DNA from: Pseudorhodoplanes sinuspersici
GTDB lineage: Bacteria; Pseudomonadota; Alphaproteobacteria; Rhizobiales; Xanthobacteraceae
NCBI RefSeq assembly: GCF_002119765.1
Contig: NZ_CP021112.1
Span: 924,501 to 988,500 of the forward strand
Direction: 5' to 3'
DNA: 64,000 bases
Shown here: positions 36,693 through 45,931 of the stretch, in pieces
Layout of the letters: each line of letters starts with the position of its first letter
How positions within the stretch are numbered: the stretch's first letter is position 1
Made by a program: the position numbers and the translations under genes
The notes under the pieces: generated by a model
Databases searched by the model: none
The model's input: only the letters and a program-made list of their open reading frames with translations
What the model was told of the DNA's origin: nothing

Positions 36693-39600
36693 TCAGAAGC
36701 GATAATGCAGCCCGACCTTGAGCATCGGAATATCGACCTTGCTGATGATCCTGCGGCCGTTAGCCTCGGTCGAGGTGACCGGAAAGCCATAGCCATTGGC
36801 AATCATGACGCCAGCTTTGGCATTCGGGAATTTGAATTCAGTCTCATCGAAGCGAGCGAGCTGGTATTCGCCGGTCAGCGACCAGGACTCGTTGAGCGCG
36901 AATTCGGCACCACCGCCAATCACGTAACCCGTCCGCGTCAAAGATGCACTCTCGGTGAACGCGGCGATGGAAGAATCAACGGCAGTGCAGCACCCAGGAT
37001 TTGTCTTACTGCCGACATATTGCGTGCGCTCCTCGTTCTGGCGCATGAAGGCGACGCCACCGGTCGCATAGACCATCAGGCGGTCATTGAATGCGTAGCC
37101 CAGGCGGCCCCGCACGGTCGCCATCCAGTCGATTTCCGTTTTGCGAACGGCCTCGAATGCACGCTGTCTGAACATATTGTTGCTATCAGGAAGGGAGGAA
37201 CCTTCGTTGGCGAAAGTCACCTGCGAGCCGGAAATCTCCGACTTGGCGATGTCGGCGGCAATACCAGCGACAATGCGGTTTGCGAACTGATAATCGTAAC
37301 CGATCTGAGCGCCGAACGAGAACGCCTCGATTTTCTGGTTGGGCGCCTCACCTGCCGAATAGCGCATGGTCGAACCGTCCAGCGTCCTAGCCGCTCCGGT
37401 GAGCTTCGCGAAATTTTGGGCTGCATTCACGCCGGCGTGGAAGCCGGTCCAGCTCTTGCCGCTTGCGGAAGGCGAGAACAGACCTGCGAGCGAGGCAAAG
37501 GACGCTGGCTCGCTTCCACCGAATTTGCCGGTGACGCCGAGGCGCGCGGTGCGTCCGGGGCCTGGCTGCTGCACGAGGCTCAGCGGATCGACATAATAAC
37601 GATCACCCAGATTTTCAATCGTCGCCCACAAAGTGATGTCCTTCGACAGCTTGTATTCGGAGAATACATCGACCAGCCAATAGGGATTCCAGTCAATCGG
37701 AGCGATGATCGCAGATGCACCATACTGGACCGCGCCATGGCCGATGGCGCGCGGGCCGATATAGCTCACCCGGCCGCCGACCGTCAGATCATCGTTCAGC
37801 AGCTTCTGCGAGGCGGTCAGCGTGGCGGAATATTCGGGCGGAATCTGGTTGGTCGCGTAGTCACCCGAGAGGGTTGAATCCGAGCAGGTGTTGGCTGTCG
37901 GACAGAATTCGACTTTCAGATACTTGTTCGCCGCCAGCTCCGCGGTGAAGCCATTGTGTTCGTACCTCGCCGAGAGCTCCAGTCCTTCGAAACGCGCGCG
38001 GTCGATATTTTGTACCTGCAGACCGGTCCATGTGTATGTGTAGCCGTATATAGGATGAACTGTAGTCCCGCTGACCCCGACGCGGGCGACATAGTCCTTT
38101 ACGTCCCAATTGAAGTATCCGAACTTCATCATGGCTTTATCGTTTGCCGCAAAAACATTATCCTTGATGAGGTTGACACCCGCTTCCCAATTATTGGAAC
38201 GCTCGGGGCCGATATCGGGATTGGGGATCAGCGTGTAAGCGGCGACCGATTCAAACAGCGTCGGCATGCGCAAGGCGCTGGAATAACTGACGTAGAATTG
38301 CGTGCCTTTCACCGGCTCGACAACGATGCCTGCAGAGGGGCTATATCCATCGCTCTTGCGCGAGGGATCGGGATTACGATTCAGCTCGTTGGTGATCGTG
38401 CTGCGGTCCATCGACGAATATTGCGAGTAGCGAAGACCACCCTTGAGGGTCAGCCACTCCACGGGCGAGTAAGCTATTTTTCCAAAATAGCCGGCTTCCT
38501 CTCGAGAGCCATTCCGGGTCGGAATGCCCAAATTCAATGCGTCGGTGAACGGCGTCGGCTTGGTGTCCTCGTTCACATAGGAGATGCCATATTCGAGATC
38601 GAGCGAACCGAACTTGTTCAGCGAGACGTGCGATTTGTTGCTGACGTCGCCGCCCCACATCCTGCTATCATTGCCGGGAAGATAGCCGATGGACAGTCCG
38701 AAATCTTCCGGCTTCACATTCGTCACGCTGGCGCGGGGCGGCGTGCGCATGTTGAGCTTGGTGGTCCAGAAATTCGCCTTGAGATCAATCAGGTCATTAT
38801 CGTCCGGCTTCCACCTGTACCGCACCGTTCCGGTATCAACCTTTGTTGTATTTTCCTGCCATTGTTGCACGGACTGGGCGAGCGGACTTCCGAACAACGA
38901 CGCCAGCATATCGCCCGACGTGCTGCGATAGCCTGTATATCCGAACTGGAGGCTTTGCCCGTTATCGCCACGGACCGTGGCTTTGGCCAGATATGACTCG
39001 GTTTGCAGCTGAGTGTTGAGAACCTGCTCGCCAGCGCGGTAGCTCGAGAGGCCACCGTTTTGATAGACATGCGCATAGGAGATCGGACTTGGCGGATAGT
39101 AACAAAAGCCGCTGGAATAACAGAGCGGCTGCGGTCCGGTATCGATCACCTTCGCGCCCGGACCATTCTTGCCCGCGAAGTAATTCCCCTGCTTGCGGAA
39201 AGCATATCCCCAGAGCAGGTCAAACTTGTCTTCTTTCAACGCTGCGACGGTGCTGAAAGAACCGCTGGTGGGCGTCAGAAAACCTGGCCGATCGAGACCG
39301 GACGCCTGTGCGGTCGGGACTGGGTAAGGCTGCGGGTCGCTGACATAAGGCTTCGGCCATGTATAGCCGCCGCGATCGCCCGGCACCGGTGTTGCCGTAT
39401 TGGTCCCAAAACCACTCTTGACCCAAACACCCCACTTTTCGCCGGGCTTCACCACATCGTCGGCCCCCAGCGTGCGCATCGCCACCGTTCCGGCGATGCC
39501 GCGCGAACTTGCATCCGATCCTTTGCGGATATCGGCACCGGCCAGCAAATCGGGATCGACAAAGGTGCGGTTCGAAATGCCCTGATAGCCTTGATAGACT

Positions 39601-40247
39601 TGCAGGCCATTCTCGGCGCCGTCGATCGTGACGGCCACACGCCCCATGCCCTGCATGCCGCGGATGTTGACATCGATTGACCCTGCGCCATTACGGGCCT
39701 CACCCGACATCACGCCGGGCGTTCCGCGAAAGATATCGGCCGGGCTCGAACCACGAAAACGATCGATGGTTTCCTGCGAAATATGCGACACGGGACCCGG
39801 CGTTGAATAAGGCGCCTCGACGGCAGCGCTCGTTCCACCACCCGATACATTGATCGTGTCGAGCTGGATCGCCCCATCGACGCTCGCGTCTTGTGACGAT
39901 GGTCCGCTGATTGTCACAGTGCTCGCGCTCGTGAAGCGATAGCTGAGACCCGTACCAGCCAGCAGTTGCGATAGGCCCTGCTCGCGCGAATACGGACCTG
40001 ACAAGCCGGGGCTATTGCGACCGGCGGTCAGATCCGACGGGAAAAGAAGGCGCAGGCCAGCCTGATCGGCGAACGCATTCAACGCGCCGCCCAGCGCCTG
40101 CGCGCGGATATTGAAAGCGATGGCCTGACTGCCCGCCTGCGCCGCCGCCGTACGCATCGACGCGTCTACTATGGCGACATTACTTAGAAGGAGCGCGATC
40201 GCGCTTCCGCGTAGAAATCGTGCTCGTAATCCAGCTTGACCAGTCAT
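36693..40247 (-). CDS. TonB-dependent receptor fused to a C-terminal Omp25-like beta-barrel
   Basis: A 1184-residue outer-membrane protein. A signal peptide (about 1-38) is followed by an STN signalling domain (about 43-115, 'FNIRAQALGGALNAFADQAGLRLLF'-like region), a plug (about 150-260, 'DVNIRGMQGMGRVAVTIDG') and a 22-strand-type barrel. 'LRMPTLFE' and 'NPDIGPERSNNWEAG' resemble the FRAP/NPNL region of haem receptors. The barrel ends near residue 909 with 'LGVTGKF', a normal receptor terminus. A second, complete small barrel then follows ('SWTGFHAGVNAAQNF', 'GAQIGYDYQFANRIVAGI', ending 'LKVGLHYRF'), as in Omp25/Omp31 porin-like proteins. Third gene of a fecI-fecR-receptor operon. Confidence 0.88.
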   Translation of the reverse strand: MTGQAGLRARFLRGSAIALLLSNVAIVDASMRTAAAQAGSQAIAFNIRAQALGGALNAFADQAGLRLLFPSDLTAGRNSPGLSGPYSREQGLSQLLAGTGLSYRFTSASTVTISGPSSQDASVDGAIQLDTINVSGGGTSAAVEAPYSTPGPVSHISQETIDRFRGSSPADIFRGTPGVMSGEARNGAGSIDVNIRGMQGMGRVAVTIDGAENGLQVYQGYQGISNRTFVDPDLLAGADIRKGSDASSRGIAGTVAMRTLGADDVVKPGEKWGVWVKSGFGTNTATPVPGDRGGYTWPKPYVSDPQPYPVPTAQASGLDRPGFLTPTSGSFSTVAALKEDKFDLLWGYAFRKQGNYFAGKNGPGAKVIDTGPQPLCYSSGFCYYPPSPISYAHVYQNGGLSSYRAGEQVLNTQLQTESYLAKATVRGDNGQSLQFGYTGYRSTSGDMLASLFGSPLAQSVQQWQENTTKVDTGTVRYRWKPDDNDLIDLKANFWTTKLNMRTPPRASVTNVKPEDFGLSIGYLPGNDSRMWGGDVSNKSHVSLNKFGSLDLEYGISYVNEDTKPTPFTDALNLGIPTRNGSREEAGYFGKIAYSPVEWLTLKGGLRYSQYSSMDRSTITNELNRNPDPSRKSDGYSPSAGIVVEPVKGTQFYVSYSSALRMPTLFESVAAYTLIPNPDIGPERSNNWEAGVNLIKDNVFAANDKAMMKFGYFNWDVKDYVARVGVSGTTVHPIYGYTYTWTGLQVQNIDRARFEGLELSARYEHNGFTAELAANKYLKVEFCPTANTCSDSTLSGDYATNQIPPEYSATLTASQKLLNDDLTVGGRVSYIGPRAIGHGAVQYGASAIIAPIDWNPYWLVDVFSEYKLSKDITLWATIENLGDRYYVDPLSLVQQPGPGRTARLGVTGKFGGSEPASFASLAGLFSPSASGKSWTGFHAGVNAAQNFAKLTGAARTLDGSTMRYSAGEAPNQKIEAFSFGAQIGYDYQFANRIVAGIAADIAKSEISGSQVTFANEGSSLPDSNNMFRQRAFEAVRKTEIDWMATVRGRLGYAFNDRLMVYATGGVAFMRQNEERTQYVGSKTNPGCCTAVDSSIAAFTESASLTRTGYVIGGGAEFALNESWSLTGEYQLARFDETEFKFPNAKAGVMIANGYGFPVTSTEANGRRIISKVDIPMLKVGLHYRF

Positions 40248-40379
40248 AACGCCCCAATGCCCATCATTGAAGGACATCATCGGCGGCAGGTTGTGCTCTT
40301 GTTCGATGTCCTTGGCTCTAGGACGAAACGGCGAGCGCAAACTTGCACCTCGCAGCAGCCATTATCTTTTGTGTCTGTT

Positions 40380-41333
40380 CTAAAGAATGACCGTGACAAG
40401 AGGCAGACGAACCACGCGGACCGGCAATGTCTCTGCGATCGTCTGCAACACGCTTTCCGGATCGGACAGATCGAAGACGCCGGTGACCTCCAGCGATCGC
40501 AAAGTCTGACCGACAATGACGACCTGCCCTCTGCGATACCGCTCGATATCGGTAATGACCTCGGCAAGCGGCTTGCGATTGACGATCAGCTTGCCCCTGC
40601 GCCAGGCCGTTTCGGCGTCGGCGTCAATCGTTTGCACGGCGGACGGCGCGCTACGCGATGTATATTGGATGCGCTGATTGGCGCTGACCCGAACGGGACT
40701 GCCGCGAGCAAGGTCTGTGGAGGTGGCGACGACGCCTTCCAACACAGTGACCACGACCTCGGCGCGCCGCACATCGACGTCGAACACCGTGCCGATCGCG
40801 CGTGTCTCCCCACTCGCCGCGCTAACGCTGAACGGCCGTGCCGCATCATGAGCGACGGTAAAGGTCGCCTGCCCTTCCAGCAATTTCAGCCTTCGCTCCT
40901 GTTCGCTGAAATTAACGGACAGCGCAGAACTGGCATTCAGCAGCACTGTTGACCCGTCCGGCAGCGGCACGCTGCGCCGCTCGCCGATGCCGGTCGTATA
41001 GTCGGCAAACAGCCGCGGACCGATCATCCCGCTCTGGAACAGCGCGGCGCCGGCAACAATGGCCGAACCGCCCAGCATTGCGCGCCGCGTCAATTTCGCG
41101 CGCTTTTCGCTGCGATGAAGCTGCCTGGCTTTATCGCCCGCCGAGCCGACACCCTGCCAGATGGCCTCGGCCTCGCGCGCGGCCAGCGCGTGCTCGTCGC
41201 TCTGCGCACGCCAGGCGGCAAAGGCCGCGTGATCGGCTGGCGTCGCTGCGCCGGAATGAAGCTTCACGACCCAGTCGATCGCCGCGTCGCTGAGGGCGAG
41301 ATCGGCGTGCTGGGGTCGCTGCTCGGGGGCCAT
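40380..41333 (-). CDS. FecR-family anti-sigma regulator, system 1
   Basis: A 317-residue inner-membrane regulator. The N-terminal cytoplasmic part ('AAIDWVVKLHSGAATPADHAAFAAWRAQ') binds the sigma factor, a membrane segment lies near residue 90-110, and the periplasmic FecR domain follows ('FADYTTGIGERRSVPLPDGSTVLLNASS', then 'RLKLLEGQATFTVAHD'). It relays the receptor state to the FecI-type factor encoded upstream. Gene order fecI (41492-42037), fecR, receptor is the standard one. Confidence 0.9.
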   Translation of the reverse strand: MAPEQRPQHADLALSDAAIDWVVKLHSGAATPADHAAFAAWRAQSDEHALAAREAEAIWQGVGSAGDKARQLHRSEKRAKLTRRAMLGGSAIVAGAALFQSGMIGPRLFADYTTGIGERRSVPLPDGSTVLLNASSALSVNFSEQERRLKLLEGQATFTVAHDAARPFSVSAASGETRAIGTVFDVDVRRAEVVVTVLEGVVATSTDLARGSPVRVSANQRIQYTSRSAPSAVQTIDADAETAWRRGKLIVNRKPLAEVITDIERYRRGQVVIVGQTLRSLEVTGVFDLSDPESVLQTIAETLPVRVVRLPLVTVIL

Positions 41334-41491
41334 TTTTCAACCGGCAAGGGTGTGAGGACGCCACCTCGACGAGGGGCTCGCCAAACTGGATTTACACCAA
41401 GGACGAAATGACGAGACGAAAGTTACACCGGCGCGGGGATAAAAAAGCGTCAGGAAGATGATGGCTTAAATCACAGGACGCGTGCAGGTCG

Positions 41492-42037
41492 TCAGGATGC
41501 GCGGAGGTGATCCCGGCAGTGCCGCAGTGCCTGGGCGAGATAGCGCGCCACCATGCTTTCCGACACGCTCAGCTTGCGGGCAATATCGCGGTGGGGCCAT
41601 CCATCACATCGGCTCATCAGCAGAGCCGATCGCGCCTTGGCCGGCAACTCAGCCAAAGCCTTGACCAGTCCGCGAAGCTGATCGCGGTCGATCGCATAAA
41701 CTTCCGGCGAGGGCGAATGGTCGGCCAGCGAGGCGAGAAGCATGTCGTCGCTGACGCAGCGGGAGGAATGCCGCCGCTCCTTGCGCACAAGATCGATGGC
41801 GATATTGCCGGCGACACGGAGGATGAAGCCCTGGCGGTCACTGATCGCCGCGTTGTTCTCGCTCGCCGCGCCGTCCTGGCTTAGTGTCGCGAGGCGCAGC
41901 CAGGTTTCCTGCAATGCCTCTTCGGCCAGATCGTGCGACCCCACGCGTTTGACGAGGAAACCCCGCAGCGCTTTCCATTGCTGGATATACACCGACAGCA
42001 AGTCGTTATCGAGCTTGGCCGCTTTAAGCGTACTCAT
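41492..42037 (-). CDS. FecI-type ECF sigma factor, system 1
   Basis: A 181-residue ECF sigma factor. Sigma-2 has 'LRGFLVKRVGSHDLAEEALQETWLRL' and 'GFILRVAGNIAIDLVRKERR'. Sigma-4 has 'LAELPAKARSALLMSRCDGWPHRDIARKLSVSESMVARYL', with its helix-turn-helix. It should transcribe the receptor operon when the receptor signals through FecR. I take the ATG at 42037; a GTG two codons upstream is also possible. Confidence 0.92.
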   Translation of the reverse strand: MSTLKAAKLDNDLLSVYIQQWKALRGFLVKRVGSHDLAEEALQETWLRLATLSQDGAASENNAAISDRQGFILRVAGNIAIDLVRKERRHSSRCVSDDMLLASLADHSPSPEVYAIDRDQLRGLVKALAELPAKARSALLMSRCDGWPHRDIARKLSVSESMVARYLAQALRHCRDHLRAS

Positions 42038-42147
42038 GGTCACTACGAGGCGCGAGGTCAGAATGTTCTACGAGGCTAACCCGGTCTTAGAAAGACGAAC
42101 AAACCTTTGCAACATCAATGATTTGGACGGCTTCTAATTCGAGAAAA

Positions 42148-42357
42148 CTACTTCCGTAACAAGGCAGGAGACGTCATCTTCAGCGTCTTCGCCAACTTGA
42201 CCAACATATCAAGCGACGGATTTCTGACTCCCCGCTCGATCCCGGAGATGTACGTCCGGTCGATATCCGTCTCAAACGCCAGGTCCTCCTGAGACCAGCC
42301 CAGGTCCTTTCGGGCAGCCCGAACGTTCCGACCCAGGATTTTCCGGTAGTTCTCCAT
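42148..42357 (-). CDS. Small XRE-type helix-turn-helix regulator, copy 2
   Basis: A 69-residue HTH protein nearly identical to the one at 35535-35744. The differences are 'ETDIDRT' for 'ETGIDRT' and a different last ten residues ('KMTSPALLRK'). It lies upstream of the FecI-type sigma gene on the same strand and next to the second IS copy. Whether it regulates the iron genes or came with the mobile DNA cannot be told. Confidence 0.88.
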   Translation of the reverse strand: MENYRKILGRNVRAARKDLGWSQEDLAFETDIDRTYISGIERGVRNPSLDMLVKLAKTLKMTSPALLRK

Positions 42358-42419
42358 CCGGGCATGCCGCCCGGATGTAGACTAATCGTCCACGGACTCA
42401 GCGTCACATTTTCCTGTAC
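42173..42419. repeat. 247-bp direct repeat, right copy
   Basis: The partner of 35560-35806 (offset 6613 bp, no gaps, 21 mismatches). Recombination between the two would delete the internally deleted IS, the fused receptor, FecR and FecI of system 1 as one block. Confidence 0.85.
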
Positions 42420-42509
42420 GATTATGTCCGGCATCAGCTCTTGTAGGACAGATTTAACGGCTTGAGGAACGGAGGATTTCTGGCTCATCGTACCCCTTGA
42501 GGAGTGGAG

Positions 42510-42884
42510 ATGAGACAGAAATCCGAGACACGGGCGATATCGTCCGAGCAGGTTGTGAAGGACATTCGCCGGGCGACCCGCAAGCACTATTCTGCAGAAG
42601 AAAAGATTCGCATCGTTCTGGACGGTCTTCGCGGCGAGCATTCGATCGCGGAGCTCTGCCGTCGTGAAGGGATCGCCGAGAGCCTTTATTACAGCTGGTC
42701 GAAGGAATTCCTGGAAGCCGGCAAGCGGCGGCTGGCTGGCGACACCGCGCGGGCAGCGACCAACGGCGAGGTCAAGGATCTGCGGCGACAGGCGCAGGAG
42801 CTGAAAGAGGTTGTCGCCGAGCAGGCGCTCGAACTGCGACTGCTCAAAAAAAGCATGATCGCGGATGGGGGCGACGAGGCATGA
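42510..42884 (+). CDS. IS3-family transposase OrfA
   Basis: A 124-residue OrfA with the helix-turn-helix 'YSAEEKIRIVLDGLRGEHSIAELCRREGIAESLYY' and a long C-terminal coiled segment ('EVKDLRRQAQELKEVVAEQALELRLLKKS'). A run of seven A (in 'CTCAAAAAAAGC') near its end may serve frameshifting. The ATG at 42510 follows GAGGAG; a GTG two codons upstream is an alternative. Its stop overlaps the orfB start (ATGA). Confidence 0.9.
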   Translation: MRQKSETRAISSEQVVKDIRRATRKHYSAEEKIRIVLDGLRGEHSIAELCRREGIAESLYYSWSKEFLEAGKRRLAGDTARAATNGEVKDLRRQAQELKEVVAEQALELRLLKKSMIADGGDEA

Positions 42885-43860
42885 GATATCCCGCATCGGA
42901 GAAGCTCGAGATCATCCGCCTGGTCGAGCAGTCGCATCTGCCGGTTCGCCGCACGCTGAACAAGCTCGGCATTCTGCCATCACGATTTTATCGATGGTAC
43001 GATCGCTATCAGACCGGCGGACCTGAAGCTCTGGAGGATCAATCGTCAAAGCCGGGGCGTGTCTGGAACAAGATCCCAGATGCGATCCGTGATGATCTCG
43101 TGCAACTGGCGCTGGATGAGCCGGATCTGTCACCGCGGGAATTGGCCACCCGGTTCACCGATACGAAGGGTTATTTTGTGTCGGAATCCTCGGTCTATCG
43201 GCTGCTCAGGCGCATGACCTGATCGCCAGCCCCGCGTTCATCGTGATGAAGGCTGCCGATGAGTTCAAGGACAAGACCACAGCACCGAACCAGCTCTGGC
43301 AGACCGACTTCACCTATCTGAAGGTCATTGGCTGGGGCTGGCTCTATCTGTCGACTGTGCTCGATGACTTCTCACGCTACATCATCGCGCACAAGCTCTG
43401 CACGACAATGAGGGCTGATGACGTCACGGCCACATTGGAATTGGCGCTCACAGCATCGGGATGCAGCCAGGCACGGGTGGCTCACAAACCCCGTCTGCTG
43501 AGCGATAACGGTTCGAGCTATGTCTCTGCCGACTTGGCGCAATGGCTTACAGCTCAGGGCATGGGACACGTTCGCGGCACTCCCCGCCATCCGCAGACCC
43601 AGGGGAAAATCGAACGATGGCATCAGACGCTGAAGAACCGGCTCCTGCTCAAAAATTACTATTTGCCCGGTGATCTTGAAGCCAGCATCGACAGGTTCGT
43701 CGATCATTACAACCATCGCCGCTACCACGAAAGCCTCGGCAATCTAACCCCGGCCGACGTCTACTGCGGACGCGGTCAAACCATCCTGCTGGAACGAGAA
43801 AGGATCAAACGGCAGACCATCCAGACCCGACGCTTGCTGCATCAAGAAAAAGCCGCCTAA
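42881..43860 (+). pseudogene. IS3-family transposase OrfB, frameshifted
   Basis: The first 112 codons ('ASEKLEIIRLVEQSHLPVRRTLNKLG', up to 'SVYRLLR') are in one frame. The rest ('HDLIASPAF', 'LWQTDFTYLK', 'LLSDNGSSYV', 'GKIERWHQTLK', 'HNHRRYHESLGNLTPADVY') is in another. One base appears to be missing near 43,212. All three DDE residues are present in the second part. The element is therefore probably immobile unless the shift is bypassed or is a sequencing error. Confidence 0.82.
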
Positions 43861-43964
43861 GATCAACAAACAGATGAGTCAGAACCTCCATTCAATCACC
43901 ACATAATCTGTCGCAAATCATCTGACGACGGACAGAGCAATGGGTCGCGGAGCTGGAACAGCTC

Positions 43965-44150
43965 GCCGGATGGAGATTGATAGACCTGTTTCACCGAGTG
44001 AAACTCTCTTCTGTCATCCAGACGGGACACCGATAAAGAGCTTCAAGAATAGCTTTCAGCAGGCACTTAAGCGTGTTGGCATTCTCTATGGGTCCGACAG
44101 AAAGAAGCGGGTTCGCGATCCGAAGGCAGCGACGGAGCTGGCGAAAGTGC
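43965..44150 (+). pseudogene. Tyrosine recombinase remnant 1, catalytic core deleted
   Basis: The frame reads 'FCHPDGTPIKSF', 'NSFQQALKRVGILYGSDRKKRV' and then jumps to 'RDPKAATELAKV'. In the sister remnant at 50450-50776, some 58 residues holding the R-H-x-x-R/Y active-site region lie between 'GGKKRV' and 'RDPKAATEL'. Here they are missing, consistent with a deletion between the two similar AAGAAGCGGGT / AAAAAGCGGAT stretches. It begins right after the IS end at 43934. Confidence 0.75.
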
Positions 44151-44287
44151 AAAAAAGAAAACGCGCCCTAAGCTGCTTTTTTATATCTGCTTTGTGCGTG
44201 AATAGCGAACATCGGACATGAATTGCTTCCGACTTCGGAATCGTACATCCTGTTTTCGGATGATGAGAAGCCAGTTGTGCTCCGATT

Positions 44288-45931
44288 TCACTGGCTTGCC
44301 TGCTCTTGAACAAGCCGCCACGATGCCTGATGAAGCCGGCCGTCCCATCCCTCGGCTATCATCCAGAGGCGCGTATTATTTTCTATTTTTTCGGGTAATT
44401 TTACACCCGCTCTTGCGAAACCCGACTGACCGGTAATTCGCTGACCGTTCGAACCGGCTGACTGTGATCCGACGCTCACCCAGAGACGTTTGATGTCCTT
44501 CCAGCAATCGGGACAAAACCGCGCGAGAACCATCGCGCGCGCTCCCGGCCGGACCGGATCGGATGTATCGCCAAGACCTGCTATCATCAACGCGCCGAGG
44601 CGCCAGGGGCCGATCTCCTGCGCGGCGTAGTTCGCCGCTCGTTCATCCGCCGATGCCGAATAGAACCGCAAGGTCATCACCGAGGCTGCGATCGCGAGCA
44701 CGAGGATCGTGATATTGAGCGGCTTCAGAACTCCCATCGTGCCGCCCCAGGGCTTGAGTATCGAGAGGACATGCCGCCTCGCGGATTTGCCCCGTGCTCC
44801 GGCCCGCCGCGCGGAGCGTTTCCAGAACACGATCACGCCGCTCACCGCGAGACCGGTGGTGATCAGCCCGAACGTGAACCAGATCGTCTTTGACACGAGG
44901 CCAGCGAAATCGCCGAAATGCAGCGCATCGGTCAGCACGCGCACAAAGGAAAGCGAATAGCCGTCGCGGGCGAGGTCGCGGCCAAGGATCTCGCCGCGAT
45001 AGGGATCGACGAAGACTTCGGACAGGTTCGGCCCGAAGAACTCGCCGGTATTGCCGCTGAAGGTGACCGGTGCGCCATGCACCTCCGGCAGATTGACAAA
45101 GCGGATGTCGAAATCGGGCAGGTCCTTGCGCACGATCGCGGCCAGCGCATCGAGCTTCAGCATCTGAGGCGGCTGCGGCCCCATGCCGTCAAGCACCGCG
45201 TCCGGGATTTTCGGATGTTGGTGCTCGGCAATGGCTTGCGGAAAATTCAGCAGCGGTTCTCCGACTCGGATCCAGAAATAGAAAAAGCTTGTCAGCACCA
45301 TGATGACAAGGAACCAGATCGACCAGACCCCACCTAGGCGGTGCAGATCGCCCATCGTGGTGCGCAGGTTGCGGCCACGGGGCCTGCGAAGGAATCCACG
45401 CCAGAATTTCCGATAGGTGATGAGACCGGTGACCAGCGATGCCAGCATGAAGAAGGTAAAGCTGCAGACGATCACGTAGCCCCAGGTCGGGATCATCAGG
45501 AAGGAATGGAATTGACCGATAAAATAGCCCGGCATCATGAACGGCGTCGTGCCCTGCACTACGCCGCGATAGGGATCGACCCAGATCCGCCGCACGCCAT
45601 CTTTCGGAGAAACAGCAATGATGTTCAGCCCGGTGCGCGGGCCGGCACCCTGCACCGGCACCTGTCCGATCAGACCCATCTCCGGATGCGCAGTCCGAAC
45701 GGCGGTCAGCACCTGGTCGATGCCCGCGCGCTCGACCGACGGCGTGACGCGCGACTGCGGATAGATCAGCCAGTCGATCTCGTCACGAAAGACGGCCAAT
45801 GTCCCCGATAGCAGGATGATCGTCAGCAGCAGGCAGAAGCTGAGACCAAGCCATGAATGGATGGTGAAGGCCGCGCGCGCAAAGGTCACGCGGCCGCGCT
45901 GTTGAGCCTGTTCCTGCATTCCTGCTCGCAC
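44288..45931 (-). CDS. PepSY-domain membrane protein (putative ferric-siderophore reductase)
   Basis: A 547-residue inner-membrane protein of the PepSY-associated TM family. Five hydrophobic helices are visible, in order: 'WLGLSFCLLLTIILLSG', 'VIVCSFTFFMLASLVTG', 'WSIWFLVIMVLTSFFYF', 'TIWFTFGLITTGLAVSG' and 'LNITILVLAIAASVMT'. A long periplasmic PepSY part lies between them. Relatives beside siderophore receptors are thought to release iron by reduction. The GTG start overlaps the receptor stop (TAGTG), so translation is coupled; an ATG four codons in (45919) is an alternative. Last gene of the second iron operon. Confidence 0.85.
   Translation of the reverse strand: MRAGMQEQAQQRGRVTFARAAFTIHSWLGLSFCLLLTIILLSGTLAVFRDEIDWLIYPQSRVTPSVERAGIDQVLTAVRTAHPEMGLIGQVPVQGAGPRTGLNIIAVSPKDGVRRIWVDPYRGVVQGTTPFMMPGYFIGQFHSFLMIPTWGYVIVCSFTFFMLASLVTGLITYRKFWRGFLRRPRGRNLRTTMGDLHRLGGVWSIWFLVIMVLTSFFYFWIRVGEPLLNFPQAIAEHQHPKIPDAVLDGMGPQPPQMLKLDALAAIVRKDLPDFDIRFVNLPEVHGAPVTFSGNTGEFFGPNLSEVFVDPYRGEILGRDLARDGYSLSFVRVLTDALHFGDFAGLVSKTIWFTFGLITTGLAVSGVIVFWKRSARRAGARGKSARRHVLSILKPWGGTMGVLKPLNITILVLAIAASVMTLRFYSASADERAANYAAQEIGPWRLGALMIAGLGDTSDPVRPGARAMVLARFCPDCWKDIKRLWVSVGSQSAGSNGQRITGQSGFARAGVKLPEKIENNTRLWMIAEGWDGRLHQASWRLVQEQASQ

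Larger units (their letters stand above)
42425..43934 (+). mobile_element. IS3-family element, full length but with a frameshifted orfB
   Basis: A 1510-bp element whose ends read inward TGTCCGGCATCAG (left, from 42425) and TGTCCGTCGTCAG (right, from 43934). It is the parent form of the 870-bp derivative at 35807-36676 but lies in the opposite orientation. No target-site duplication is evident. The right end abuts a recombinase remnant. Confidence 0.85.

Noticed and set aside
36540-37877. A 445-codon plus-strand open frame opposite the fused receptor
   Set aside because: It is a GC-rich shadow antisense to clear barrel-coding sequence, with no family resemblance. The same holds for 37956-38996, 46024-47013, 1590-2618, 10954-12018, 16287-17639 and 58723-59790.
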